A stretch of DNA of 46,502 bases from Eubacteriales bacterium (GTDB taxonomy: Bacteria; Bacillota; Clostridia; Oscillospirales; Oscillospiraceae): assembly GCA_030539285.1 (NCBI GenBank), contig JAUNSH010000021.1, positions 1-46,502 of the forward strand, in the 5' to 3' direction. How positions within the stretch are numbered: position 1 is the first letter of the stretch; every line of letters begins with the position of its first letter. Shown here in pieces: positions 8,438 to 16,949 of the stretch. The position numbers and the translations under genes were made by a program. Under the pieces are notes generated by a model, which did no database searches, was not told the origin of the DNA, and saw only the letters and a program-made list of their open reading frames with translations.

Positions 8438-8487
8438 AACGGCAAGGGTGTCGTCCGAAGGGAAACGCCCTTGCCGTTATTTGTTTT
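8438..8487 (+). terminator. 5'-terminal terminator-like hairpin (attenuator candidate)
   Basis: A 13-bp stem with one G-T pair: 8438-8450 (aacggcaagggtg) with 8466-8478 (cgcccttgccgtt), a 15-nt loop, then atttgttttg. It would lie at the very 5' end of the mRNA, ahead of the ribosome binding site (GAAGGA) of the first gene. It may attenuate the operon, protect the 5' end, or be a leaky terminator. Confidence 0.6.
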
Positions 8488-8504
8488 GTAAAGAAGGAAT
8501 CCAT

Positions 8505-9575
8505 ATGACGCAGCAGGAATTGACGCTTCGCAATTTAGGACAAAGTCTGGATGATCTGGCGAATCTGGACCCCCGGGGTTACGGTGTCTGCAAGATCCTC
8601 TACGATGCCTCCCGGAGTTACACAGGAGGCCCTACCTCCATGAACGCCGCCATAAAGCTGGCCCAGACCGTTAAGACGGGCGACATTGTGTACATCATGA
8701 CCGGATTTGTGCTCCGGCCCTATAAGAAAGCAGAGATGGACGGTATCGTCAGCGCCGCGCTGTTATGCCGTGCACTGGTCATCGCCTTTGGGGCAAAGCC
8801 TGTCATCGTATGTCCCAAGGCCAATTATGAAGCTGTTCGCCAGCTGGCTCCCTGCGTGGGCCTCCATCTGCGGGAGGACATGGAGGAGCTGCGGGAGATC
8901 CCGGTCTCCATGGGTGTGATCTGCTTCACCGGTGACGCTGCCCTCGCCTCAAAGCAGGCGGAGGAGATCATCGAACGAGATCATCCAGCCGCGGTGGTCA
9001 GTGTAGAATGTCCCGGCGCCAACGATAGAGGTGTCTACCACAACGCCACAGGTCTGGACGTGACGGAACTGGAAGCCAAGCAGGACGTTCTGTTTGAAAA
9101 ACTGCAGGCCATGGGTGTGCTGAACATCGCCATCGGTGACCTGGGCAACGAGATCGGCATGGGAACCATTCGTGAGACCCTGGAAGCGTACATTCCCTAT
9201 GCGGGAAAAAACGCCTGCCGGTGCGGCTGCTGCGGCGGCATTGCCGTGCGCACCAAGGCGGACAATATCATCACTGCCACCGTCTCAGACTGGGGCTGCT
9301 ACGCCATGATCGCTGCTCTGGCCTATCTGAAGGGAGACCCGGACATCATGCACACACCGGAGTTGGAACAGGCAGCCATGGAGACCGCCTGCCGCAGCGG
9401 CATGATCGATATGTATGGTTGGCTGATCCCCGCCATTGATGGCTTCGGACCAGAGATCAACCTGCCCATAGTGGCACTGATGCGGAACCTGGTCATCAGC
9501 GCCCTGAAGCTGAAAACTACCTGTGAAACGTGGTTTGAGAAGGTGGACGCGCTTCACTATTTTGACAGGCACTGA
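8505..9575 (+). CDS. DUF4392 protein: C-terminal half of split D-glutamate cyclase
   Basis: 356 aa. Characteristic segments are YIMTGFVLRPYKKAEMDGIV (about 65-84), VVSVECPGANDRGVYHNATG (about 164-183), AIGDLGNEIGMGTIRETLEA (about 207-226), a cysteine cluster CRCGCCGG and SDWGCYAM. These match DUF4392, the domain forming the C-terminal part of mammalian D-glutamate cyclase (DGLUCY), which converts D-glutamate to 5-oxo-D-proline. Here it is a separate protein; the DUF1445 partner is encoded three genes downstream. The ATG at 8505 has AAGGA 8 nt upstream; an in-frame extension to 8448 would run through the hairpin. It is the first gene of a five-gene operon with pxpBCA. Cyclase activity is inferred by homology. 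Confidence 0.85.
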   Translation: MTQQELTLRNLGQSLDDLANLDPRGYGVCKILYDASRSYTGGPTSMNAAIKLAQTVKTGDIVYIMTGFVLRPYKKAEMDGIVSAALLCRALVIAFGAKPVIVCPKANYEAVRQLAPCVGLHLREDMEELREIPVSMGVICFTGDAALASKQAEEIIERDHPAAVVSVECPGANDRGVYHNATGLDVTELEAKQDVLFEKLQAMGVLNIAIGDLGNEIGMGTIRETLEAYIPYAGKNACRCGCCGGIAVRTKADNIITATVSDWGCYAMIAALAYLKGDPDIMHTPELEQAAMETACRSGMIDMYGWLIPAIDGFGPEINLPIVALMRNLVISALKLKTTCETWFEKVDALHYFDRH

Positions 9576-9580
9576 CACCT

Positions 9581-10294
9581 ATGGAAGAGGTAAGATTTCT
9601 GACCTGCGGCGACTGCGCCGTGACCGTGGCCTTTGCCCAGGAGATTCGGGAGGATACCAACCGAAAAATACGGTATCTCGCGGAAAAGCTGCAAAAAACC
9701 GGGATCCACGGCCTTTTGGAAACGGTCCCCACCTATTGCAGCCTGACAGTGTACTATGAACCGCTGATCCTGAGCAGAAAGAAGCTGGAACACCAGATCC
9801 TCCATTTTCTCGCTTCCTACAGGGAAAATGCCGCCGGAAAAAAGCGGATCTTTCAGATCCCTGTCTGTTACGAGGGGGAATTCGCGCCGGATATGGAGGA
9901 TGTGTGCCGTCTGACGGGGCTGAGCCGGGAGCAGGTGGTAAAGCTTCACAGCTCTGTGGATTATCTCATCTATATGCTGGGCTTCCTGCCGGGGTTTCCG
10001 TATCTGGGCGGCATGGACCCCCGGCTGGAAGCGCCACGGCTGGACAACCCCAGGACCCGGATCCCGCCAGGAGCCGTGGGCATTGGCGGGAAGCAGACCG
10101 GCATCTATCCCCTGGCCTCCCCCGGCGGCTGGCGGCTCATCGGCAGGACGCCTGCCATGATCTATGATCCGAACCGTGCCAAACCCATTGTTTATGAAGC
10201 CGGGGACTATATTCGTTTCTGCCCCATTACCGTAGATGAATTCTACCGTCTTCAGGAAGGCGGCCAGACCGATATCCGGGAGGTGAGCCTATGA
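9581..10294 (+). CDS. pxpB: 5-oxoprolinase subunit PxpB (KipI family)
   Basis: 237 aa. The allophanate-hydrolase-subunit-1 fold is shown by FLTCGDCAVTVAFAQEI at the N-terminus and FLPGFPYLGGMDPRLEAPR, RIPPGAVGIGGKQTGIYPLA and SPGGWRLIGRTP in the C-terminal half. PxpB, PxpC and PxpA together hydrolyse 5-oxoproline to glutamate with ATP in bacteria; the older name KipI reflects a Bacillus sporulation kinase inhibitor role. The gene starts 6 bp after the DUF4392 stop and overlaps pxpC by 4 bp, so translation is probably coupled. Cytoplasmic. Confidence 0.92.
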   Translation: MEEVRFLTCGDCAVTVAFAQEIREDTNRKIRYLAEKLQKTGIHGLLETVPTYCSLTVYYEPLILSRKKLEHQILHFLASYRENAAGKKRIFQIPVCYEGEFAPDMEDVCRLTGLSREQVVKLHSSVDYLIYMLGFLPGFPYLGGMDPRLEAPRLDNPRTRIPPGAVGIGGKQTGIYPLASPGGWRLIGRTPAMIYDPNRAKPIVYEAGDYIRFCPITVDEFYRLQEGGQTDIREVSL

Positions 10295-11229
10295 AACTGA
10301 CGATTCTCTCCCCCGGACCGCTGACCACCATTCAGGACGGCGGACGCTTTGGGGCCATGGGCAAGGGCTTCTCTCCCGGCGGCGCTATGGACCAGGAGGC
10401 CATGGTCCTTGCCAATCTGCTGGTGGGCAACGCCCCGGGGGTCGGCGTTCTGGAAATGACCATGCTGGGCATCACCGCCCGGTTTGACTGCGACTGCGCC
10501 ATTGCCCTGACGGGGGCGAATATGTCCGCTCAGCTGAACGGCAGTCCCATCGCACGGTATTGCTCTGTACGCGTCCACGCGGGCGACGTTCTTTCCATGA
10601 AAACGGCAAAACATGGGATGCGGGCCTATCTGGCGGTGGCCGGTGGCTTTGATCTGCCGGTGGTCATGGGCAGCGTATCCACCAATGTAAAATGTGTTCT
10701 GGGCGGATTCCAGGGCCGGAAACTGCAAGCGGGCGACGAGCTGCCTTTGAACCAGAGCGGCGCGGCGTTTCAGTCCCGGCAGATACCGCCCCCGGAGGAC
10801 TATCCTGGCAGCATTTCCCTGCGGGTACTGCTGGGGCCCCAGGATGACGCGTTTACGCGGAAGGGCATCGACACATTTTTGGGGAGCGAATACACCGTGA
10901 CGGACAAAGCCGACCGGATGGGCATTCGGCTTTCCGGCGAAAAAATTGAAAGCAAAGACGGTGTGGACATCCTGTCCGACGGCATTGCCGCGGGGTCTGT
11001 ACAGATCCCTGCCTCCGGCACACCCATTATCATGATGGCCGACCGACAGACCACCGGTGGCTATGCGAAGATCGCCACAGTGATTTCCGCCGATCTTGGC
11101 CGGGCGGCACAGGCCCGGCCCGGTACCCGCATTCACTTTGTGCAGGTAACGGAAACGGAGGCCATTCGGCTTCGGCGGGAAGCAGAGAAAAAACGAAAGC
11201 AGCTGGAATACGAGCTGCTGTATGGATAA
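10291..11229 (+). CDS. pxpC: 5-oxoprolinase subunit PxpC (KipA, biotin-dependent carboxyltransferase-like)
   Basis: 312 aa beginning MKLTILSPGPLTTIQDGGR, followed by SPGGAMDQEAMVLANLLVGN, the standard opening of the PxpC/urea amidolyase-like domain. Later segments MMADRQTTGGYAKIATVISA and DLGRAAQARPGTRIHFVQV are also typical. Length is normal for the family (around 310-330 aa). With PxpB it forms the ATP-using part of 5-oxoprolinase. It overlaps pxpB by 4 bp (ATGA). No break or missing segment is visible. Confidence 0.93.
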   Translation: MKLTILSPGPLTTIQDGGRFGAMGKGFSPGGAMDQEAMVLANLLVGNAPGVGVLEMTMLGITARFDCDCAIALTGANMSAQLNGSPIARYCSVRVHAGDVLSMKTAKHGMRAYLAVAGGFDLPVVMGSVSTNVKCVLGGFQGRKLQAGDELPLNQSGAAFQSRQIPPPEDYPGSISLRVLLGPQDDAFTRKGIDTFLGSEYTVTDKADRMGIRLSGEKIESKDGVDILSDGIAAGSVQIPASGTPIIMMADRQTTGGYAKIATVISADLGRAAQARPGTRIHFVQVTETEAIRLRREAEKKRKQLEYELLYG

Positions 11230-11246
11230 CAGAAAGGTTGAAAACG

Positions 11247-12032
11247 ATGGACTATTCCACTATGAAGCCCAGCGAGGTAAGAGCGCTGATCCGTCAGGGC
11301 AAACTCACCGGGCAGACCTCCGGCATGTGCGACGGCTACGCTCAGGGGAATCTGCTGGTTCTGCCCCGGGCCCAAGCCTATGACTTTCTCCTGTTCACCC
11401 AGCGAAACCCCAAGTCCTGCCCCATTCTGGAAGTTGGCGACGTGGGAAGCCGGCTGGTCAAGCGCATGGCAGCGGATGCGGATATTGCGACAGATATCCC
11501 CAAATACAGGGTCTGGGAAAACGGTGTCATGACGGGAGAATATACAGACATTTCCCAGCTGTGGCGGGAGGATTTTGTCTATTTTCTCATTGGCTGCTCC
11601 TTCTCCTTTGAAGGGGAGTTGCTGTCCGCCGGTGTGCCTGTGCGGCACATCGAGGAGGGAAAAAACGTGCCCATGTACCTGACCAACATCGACTGTGAAC
11701 CTGCCGGCATCTTCCACGGCAAGCTGGTTGTCAGTATGCGGCCCATGCCGGCGGATCAGGTGATCCGGGCGGTGAGCATCACCGCATCCATGCCCCGTGT
11801 CCACGGCGCGCCTATCCACATCGGCGACCCCGCCAAAATCGGCATTGCGGATATTCACAAGCCGGATTTCGGCGACGCGGTGACCATTCATGAAGGGGAA
11901 ATTCCCGTGTTCTGGTGCTGCGGTGTCACCCCCCAGTCCGTGGTCATGAACGCGAAGCCGCCCATCGCCATCTCCCACGCTCCGGGACATATGTTCATCA
12001 CGGATGTAAAAAATTCTCTGCTGAAGGACTGA
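11247..12032 (+). CDS. DUF1445 (YcsI-type) protein: N-terminal half of split D-glutamate cyclase
   Basis: 261 aa beginning MDYSTMKPSEVRALIRQGKL. The family is often labelled 'putative hydro-lyase'. Typical segments are GQTSGMCDGYAQGNLLVLP, FVYFLIGCSFSFEGELLSAG, NVPMYLTNIDCEPAGIFHG, VVSMRPM and the C-terminal PVFWCCGVTPQSVVM plus HAPGHMFITD. DUF1445 is the N-terminal part of mammalian D-glutamate cyclase, fused there to DUF4392, which is encoded here at 8505-9575. The ATG at 11247 is preceded by AAAGG; a TTG nine bases earlier is less likely. It sits between pxpC and pxpA, so the cyclase halves and the 5-oxoprolinase subunits are interleaved in one transcript. The activity is inferred. Confidence 0.88.
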   Translation: MDYSTMKPSEVRALIRQGKLTGQTSGMCDGYAQGNLLVLPRAQAYDFLLFTQRNPKSCPILEVGDVGSRLVKRMAADADIATDIPKYRVWENGVMTGEYTDISQLWREDFVYFLIGCSFSFEGELLSAGVPVRHIEEGKNVPMYLTNIDCEPAGIFHGKLVVSMRPMPADQVIRAVSITASMPRVHGAPIHIGDPAKIGIADIHKPDFGDAVTIHEGEIPVFWCCGVTPQSVVMNAKPPIAISHAPGHMFITDVKNSLLKD

Positions 12033-12037
12033 TTGGT

Positions 12038-12805
12038 ATGTACAAAATCGATTTGAACTGTGACCTGGGCGAAAGCTTCGGCGCTTACCATCTTGGAATG
12101 GACAACGAGATCATCCCCTTGATCTCGTCGGCGAACGTAGCCTGCGGCTTTCACGCGGGGGATTGCAACACCATGGCAAAAACAGCCCGGCTGTGCGCAG
12201 CCAGTGGTGTATCGGTGGGTGCCCACCCCGGATTTCCGGATCTGCAAGGCTTTGGGCGCAGAAATATGAACCTGTCCCCGGCGGAGGTACAGAATCTGGT
12301 CACCTGCCAGGTTGGCGCGCTGTATGCCTTCTGCCGGAGCGCCGGAGTTCAGCTGCGGCACGTCAAGCCCCACGGCGCACTGTACAACATGGCGGCGAAG
12401 GACACGGCCCTTGCCAGAGCCATCTGTCAGGGCATCCACGCCTTTGACCCCTCCCTGATCCTGCTGGGTCTGTCCGGCAGCGAAATGCTGCGGCAGGCAA
12501 GAGCAGTAGGCCTCCCCTGCGCTGCAGAGGTCTTCGCTGACCGGGCCTACGAGGATGACGGCACCTTGGTCCCCAGAACCAGGCCCGGCTCTATGATCAC
12601 CGACGAGGACGAGGCTGTGGAACGGGTCATCCGAATGATTCTGGAGCACCGGATTACCTCCATCAACGGAAAGGAAATCGAAATCAGCCCGGATTCCGTC
12701 TGTGTCCATGGCGACAGCGAAAAGGCCCTGCTGTTTGTGAAAAAAATCCGAACCGCCTTGGAGCAGAACGGTATCACCATCCAGCCTCTCCACAAAATTG
12801 TATAG
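12038..12805 (+). CDS. pxpA: 5-oxoprolinase subunit PxpA (LamB/YcsF family)
   Basis: 255 aa beginning MYKIDLNCDLGESFGAYHLG, the diagnostic start of the LamB/YcsF family, followed by SSANVACGFHAGD, GAHPGFPDLQGFGRRNM and HVKPHGALYN. PxpA is the subunit that, with PxpBC, opens 5-oxoproline to glutamate. Full length for the family (about 250 aa). The ATG at 12038 follows the DUF1445 stop by 5 bp; GAAGGA overlapping the preceding gene's end serves as ribosome binding site. Last gene before a strong terminator. Confidence 0.93.
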   Translation: MYKIDLNCDLGESFGAYHLGMDNEIIPLISSANVACGFHAGDCNTMAKTARLCAASGVSVGAHPGFPDLQGFGRRNMNLSPAEVQNLVTCQVGALYAFCRSAGVQLRHVKPHGALYNMAAKDTALARAICQGIHAFDPSLILLGLSGSEMLRQARAVGLPCAAEVFADRAYEDDGTLVPRTRPGSMITDEDEAVERVIRMILEHRITSINGKEIEISPDSVCVHGDSEKALLFVKKIRTALEQNGITIQPLHKIV

Positions 12806-12812
12806 ATAAGAG

Positions 12813-12857
12813 AACAACCATTGCTCTCCATTTTGGAAAGCAATGGTTGCTTTTTTA
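12813..12857 (+). terminator. Intrinsic terminator of the pxp operon
   Basis: Stem caaccattgct (12815-12825) with agcaatggttg (12839-12849), then ctttttt. The T-run overlaps the 3' end of the convergent lplA gene. Confidence 0.9.
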
Positions 12858-13829
12858 TACCGTTTCCAGCATCTGATACAGGTCTTCTTCTACGCCGATT
12901 TCCGAAGATGTGATTCGCTCCCGAAGAGCTTCTTTGGAAAAGCGGCTGCCAATCAGAGCCGTTTCCAGCTTGGGCGCAAGGCACCAGTCCATGGCGTCGG
13001 AGTAGACCTTCGCCTGCTGAACGATTCCGTTTTCCACCTGAAGGGCGATTTGGATGCCGCCCCAAGGGAACCGTTCCTCCCATTCAAAGGTGAAGGGGAT
13101 CTTCTGCCCGTACAGCCATTCCCAGCTGCTGTTTTGCTGGTACAGGGATTCCACATAGTCCCTGTCCAGAGCATCCTCGCTTAAGTATTCCAGCGGAAGG
13201 CCGTATACCTTGGAAAAGGCATCCGCCATAGCAGATTTCAGGCTTTCAATGGTCACATCGGGGTTCAGCTCCCGCAGGTTCACCACCCGGGAGCGGACGG
13301 AGTCCACGCCTTTCGATTGCAGCTTCGCCTTGGAGGGGTTCAGATAGCGGCCCATTTTCTGCATATCCACATCCACCAGCAAGGTTCCGTGGTGGTAGGC
13401 CTGCGTGCCGTTGCGGTAAAAGGCGTTGCCGGAGAACTTTCGGCCTGCCGACAGCACGTCGTTCCGGCCTGACTTTTCCGCCGGAATGTCAAAGCTGCGC
13501 ACCGCCTCCTGGATCACGGAAAACTGACGGTCCAAATCATAGTCCGTTTGGGGCACCAGAAAGGTAAAGTTCAGATTCCCCAGATCGTGAAACACCGCTC
13601 CCCCGCCGGAAAGGCGGCGGGCAAGATGCCCGCCCTCCTCTTCCAGCAGAGACGTTCTGCATTCCTTCCATGCGTTCTGGTTTCTCCCGATGACCACCGT
13701 ATTCTGGTTCTGCCACAGGTAGAGGATGCACTCTCCCGGCTTCACCTGCTCCAGCAGGTGCTGCTCGATGGCAAGGTTACGGTACGGGTCATACCCGGCA
13801 CTCTCATAGAGGGCGATTTTTTCGATCAT
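12855..13829 (-). CDS. lplA: Lipoate-protein ligase A
   Basis: 324 aa. The lipoyl-binding N-terminal domain has the motifs WQNQNTVVIGRNQNAWKEC, RRLSGGGAVFHDLGNLNF and AGRKFSGNAFYRNG (with the active-site lysine), plus HHGTLLVDVDMQKMGRYL. A C-terminal accessory domain follows (about 250-324). The enzyme activates lipoate with ATP and attaches it to a lysine of acceptor proteins; the obvious partner is GcvH at 16539-16916. It is the last gene of the glycine-riboswitch operon and overlaps gcvPB by 4 bp, suggesting that lipoylation capacity is co-regulated with the glycine cleavage system. Confidence 0.93.
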   Translation of the reverse strand: MIEKIALYESAGYDPYRNLAIEQHLLEQVKPGECILYLWQNQNTVVIGRNQNAWKECRTSLLEEEGGHLARRLSGGGAVFHDLGNLNFTFLVPQTDYDLDRQFSVIQEAVRSFDIPAEKSGRNDVLSAGRKFSGNAFYRNGTQAYHHGTLLVDVDMQKMGRYLNPSKAKLQSKGVDSVRSRVVNLRELNPDVTIESLKSAMADAFSKVYGLPLEYLSEDALDRDYVESLYQQNSSWEWLYGQKIPFTFEWEERFPWGGIQIALQVENGIVQQAKVYSDAMDWCLAPKLETALIGSRFSKEALRERITSSEIGVEEDLYQMLETV

Positions 13830-15226
13830 GCCTGATACCTCAGGATGGGAGCTCTGGACGCCCGCACCTCATCCGGCCGCCCGATCTGGGCGTGGTGGGG
13901 AGATTCGTGCATATAGCCTGGATTCTCCTGAGCCAGGGCGTACAGCTCCCGGAACACCTCCGCCGCCCAGTCCAGGGTCTCCCGGCTCTCCGTCTCGGTA
14001 GGCTCCAGCATCAGGGCCTCGTGGACGATCATGGGGAAGTACATCGTTGGCGGGTGCATGCCGTAGTCGATCAGGGTTTTCGCCACATCCAGTGCAGAAA
14101 CGCCGGTTTCCTTCTTGAATTTGCTCAGATCAAGCACGAATTCGTGCATGCAGATCCGGTCAAAGGCGGGGGTAAAGGTGCCCTTGATCTTCGCCATCAG
14201 GTAGTTGGCATTCAGTACCGCGTTCTGGGCAGCTTCAGGGATGCCCTCCCGGCCCAGGGAGAGGATGTAGGTCAGCGCCTTGACAACCACAAGGAAGTTT
14301 CCAGCAAAGCCCCGCACCTGAACGTGCTCTTCCCCATCCATCAGTGCGGACTTGGGCAGGAATTGGGCCAACTTTGCCTTGCAACCCACGGCGCCCGCGC
14401 CGGGACCACCGCCGCCGTGGGGCGTGGCAAAGGTTTTGTGCAGATTCAGGTGGACGCAGTCAAAGCCCATGTCGCCGGGACGAACTACGCCCATGACGGC
14501 GTTCAGGTTGGCACCATCGTAGTAGCACAGGCCGCCAGCCTCGTGGACAAGCCGGGTGATCTCCAGAATATGCTCGTCAAAAATACCCACAGTATTGGGG
14601 TTGGTCAGCATCAGACCAGCAGTGTCCTCCCCCAGCACAGCCTTCAGGGCATCCAGATCCACACAGCCATCGGGCGCGGAGGGGATGTTCACCACCTGGA
14701 AACCGCACATGGCAGCGGTGGCGGGGTTGGTGCCGTGGGCAGAGTCTGGAACGATGATCTTCTTCCGTTTGGTATCTCCCCGGGCATCGTGGTACTGCTT
14801 GATGAGCAGCACGCCGGTAAATTCGCCGTGGGCACCGGCGGCGGGCTGGAAGGTCATGTCGTCCATGCCGGTGATCTCGCACAGCGCGGTGCGGATGGTG
14901 TCCAGAACCTCCTGACAGCCTTCCGTGGTGTGCTTCGGTGCCAGCGGATGGATGTCCGTAAAGCCGGACAGCGCCGCCATTTCCTCGTCGATGCGGGGAT
15001 TGTACTTCATGGTGCAGGAGCCGAGGGGGTAGAAGCCGCAGTTAACGCCGTGCACCTGCTTGTTCAGCTCCGTATAATGGCGGCTCAGATCCGTCTCACT
15101 GATCTGGGGCAGCTTGGGCTTTTCCCGGCGTTCCAGCCCGGCGGGCATGGAAACCGTGGGCACATCACAGGCGGGAAGATAGGCCATTCCCCGTCCGGGG
15201 ACGCTCTTTTCAAAAATCAGCTTCAT
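13826..15226 (-). CDS. gcvPB: Glycine dehydrogenase (decarboxylating) subunit 2
   Basis: 466 aa. This is the PLP-binding half of the two-subunit P-protein: the pyridoxal lysine lies in HLNLHKTFATPHGGGGPG, and YPLGSCTMKYNPRIDEEM is also diagnostic. P-protein decarboxylates glycine and passes the aminomethyl group to lipoyl-GcvH. The ATG at 15226 is preceded by GGAGGTG and overlaps the gcvPA stop by 4 bp; a longer frame reading into gcvPA is not the real start. It is followed directly by lplA. Confidence 0.95.
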   Translation of the reverse strand: MKLIFEKSVPGRGMAYLPACDVPTVSMPAGLERREKPKLPQISETDLSRHYTELNKQVHGVNCGFYPLGSCTMKYNPRIDEEMAALSGFTDIHPLAPKHTTEGCQEVLDTIRTALCEITGMDDMTFQPAAGAHGEFTGVLLIKQYHDARGDTKRKKIIVPDSAHGTNPATAAMCGFQVVNIPSAPDGCVDLDALKAVLGEDTAGLMLTNPNTVGIFDEHILEITRLVHEAGGLCYYDGANLNAVMGVVRPGDMGFDCVHLNLHKTFATPHGGGGPGAGAVGCKAKLAQFLPKSALMDGEEHVQVRGFAGNFLVVVKALTYILSLGREGIPEAAQNAVLNANYLMAKIKGTFTPAFDRICMHEFVLDLSKFKKETGVSALDVAKTLIDYGMHPPTMYFPMIVHEALMLEPTETESRETLDWAAEVFRELYALAQENPGYMHESPHHAQIGRPDEVRASRAPILRYQA

Positions 15227-16536
15227 GCGTTCAGCACCTCCTTGACAATGGCGGCTGTACGGTCCAGCTCCGCCTTGGACACCTTTTCCGTGGCGCACCA
15301 CAGGATGCCCTCAGAAATGGGCAGACCGCCCAAAATACCCGCCTTTTCCAGTGCTTCCAGAACAGCCTCCGCCTTGGGCATGGTGGTGACGAACTCATGG
15401 AAGAAGGGGCCGGTGTAGACAAGGGAAACACCGTCGATGGCGCACAGGGCCTCCGCCAGATAGTGGGCCTTGGCCATGGACTGCTTTGCCGCCTGGGCCA
15501 TGCCCTCCGGCCCCATAGCCGCCATGTACACGCCGGCGGTCAGGGCACACAGGGCCTCATTGGAGCAGATATTGGAGCTGGCTTTCTCCCGGCGGATGTG
15601 CTGCTCCCGGGCCTGTAAGGACAGGACAAAGGCCCGGTTCCCTTCGGAATCCACGGTCTGTCCCACGATTCTGCCGGGCAGCTTGCGCATATACTTTTCC
15701 GTCGCCGCCATAAAGCCTAAGTACGGGCCGCCATAGCTCAGGGGCATTCCCAAAGGCTGGCCCTCGCCCACCGCAATGTCCGCGCCGCAGTCCTTGGGGG
15801 TCTTCATAATGGCAAGGGCGATGGGATTGCAGCCCATGATGTACACGGAGCCATTCTCGTGCACCAGCTGGCCGATTACTTCCGCGTCCTCAAACTGGCC
15901 GTAGAAATTGGGCTGCTGGATGTAGACGGAGGCTACGTCGGGGGTCAAGAGCGTCTTCATTGCAGCAAGGTCGGTTTTGCCGTCCTTTACGGGAATGGTC
16001 CGCAGTTCATCCCCGGTGCCGTAGCAATAGGTCTTCACCGTCTGGATCACGTCGGGGTGGGCCGCACCGGAGATCAGGGTCACCCGGCGCTTCCGGTCCC
16101 GGCACATGGCGGCGGTTTCCGCCGCGGCGGTGGCGCCATCGTAGACAGAGGCGTTGGACACATCCATGCCCGTCAGCTCACAGATATCCGTCTGATACTC
16201 GAAGATGGACTGTAAGATGCCTTGGCTCATCTCCGCCTGATAGGGAGTGTAGGCGGTGAGGAATTCCTCCTTCGCCGGAATATACTTGACAATGCTGGGG
16301 ATGTAATGGTCGTAAGCGCCCGCGCCACGCAGAACAGTGGGGAATACACGGTTTTTCGCCGCCATTGCGGTCATTTTCTGACGGACCTCCAGCTCGCTCA
16401 TGCCGCTGGGCAGGTTCAGTCCATCCAGATACATTTCGGCAGGGACATCCCGGTACAGATCCCGATAGTCGCTGACACCCACGGTGTACAGCATTTCCTG
16501 CCGTTCCTCCTTTGTGGAGGGAACGTAACTTGCCAT
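15223..16536 (-). CDS. gcvPA: Glycine dehydrogenase (decarboxylating) subunit 1
   Basis: 437 aa, the N-terminal-type half of the split P-protein found in Firmicutes and archaea. Typical segments are MASYVPSTKEERQEMLYTVG, FLTAYTPYQAEMSQGILQSI, ASVYDGATAAAETAAMC and LSYGGPYLGFMA. It forms a heterotetramer with GcvPB in the cytoplasm. It starts 2 bp after gcvH and overlaps gcvPB by 4 bp, so the two subunits are probably translationally coupled. Length is normal (about 440-450 aa). Confidence 0.95.
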   Translation of the reverse strand: MASYVPSTKEERQEMLYTVGVSDYRDLYRDVPAEMYLDGLNLPSGMSELEVRQKMTAMAAKNRVFPTVLRGAGAYDHYIPSIVKYIPAKEEFLTAYTPYQAEMSQGILQSIFEYQTDICELTGMDVSNASVYDGATAAAETAAMCRDRKRRVTLISGAAHPDVIQTVKTYCYGTGDELRTIPVKDGKTDLAAMKTLLTPDVASVYIQQPNFYGQFEDAEVIGQLVHENGSVYIMGCNPIALAIMKTPKDCGADIAVGEGQPLGMPLSYGGPYLGFMAATEKYMRKLPGRIVGQTVDSEGNRAFVLSLQAREQHIRREKASSNICSNEALCALTAGVYMAAMGPEGMAQAAKQSMAKAHYLAEALCAIDGVSLVYTGPFFHEFVTTMPKAEAVLEALEKAGILGGLPISEGILWCATEKVSKAELDRTAAIVKEVLNA

Positions 16537-16538
16537 GC

Positions 16539-16916
16539 TCAGCCCTCCTCGGCGCAGAAGGCCTCGTAGGCAGCAGCATCCAGCAGTTCTTCTTCGTCGG
16601 TGATGTCCTTGACCTTAATGATCCAGGCACCGTAGGGATCCTTATTGAGATTCTCGGGAGCGTCGTCCAGCTCCTCGTTGACGGCGCAGACCACGCCGGT
16701 GACCGGGCAGATCAGGTCGGAAACGGCCTTGACGGACTCTACGTCTCCGAAGCTTTCTCCGGCAACGACCTCGTCGCCGACGGCAGGCAGGTTCACGAAC
16801 ACCACGTCGCCCAGTGCGTCCTGGGCAAAGTCAGAGATGCCGACGGTAGCGACACCGCTCACCACATCCACCCACTCATGGGTCTTGGAATACTTCAGAT
16901 CAGCAGGATACAACAT
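16539..16916 (-). CDS. gcvH: Glycine cleavage system H protein
   Basis: 125 aa beginning MLYPADLKYSKTHEWVDV. The lipoyl acceptor is K63 in the motif VESVKAVSDLICPVTG. The protein carries the aminomethyl intermediate between P- and T-proteins. The start is set by TTTTGGAGGTAATTATT before the ATG at 16916, an excellent ribosome binding site. It lies between gcvT and gcvPA in the riboswitch operon; LplA at the operon's end would lipoylate it. Confidence 0.96.
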   Translation of the reverse strand: MLYPADLKYSKTHEWVDVVSGVATVGISDFAQDALGDVVFVNLPAVGDEVVAGESFGDVESVKAVSDLICPVTGVVCAVNEELDDAPENLNKDPYGAWIIKVKDITDEEELLDAAAYEAFCAEEG

Positions 16917-16949
16917 AATAATTACCTCCAAAAATTTTGTATGATTTGT

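Noticed and set aside
13892-15418. Long plus-strand open frame (about 500 codons) opposite gcvPB/gcvPA
   Set aside because: It is a GC-skew shadow of well-recognised genes, has no RBS, and its translation shows no family features.
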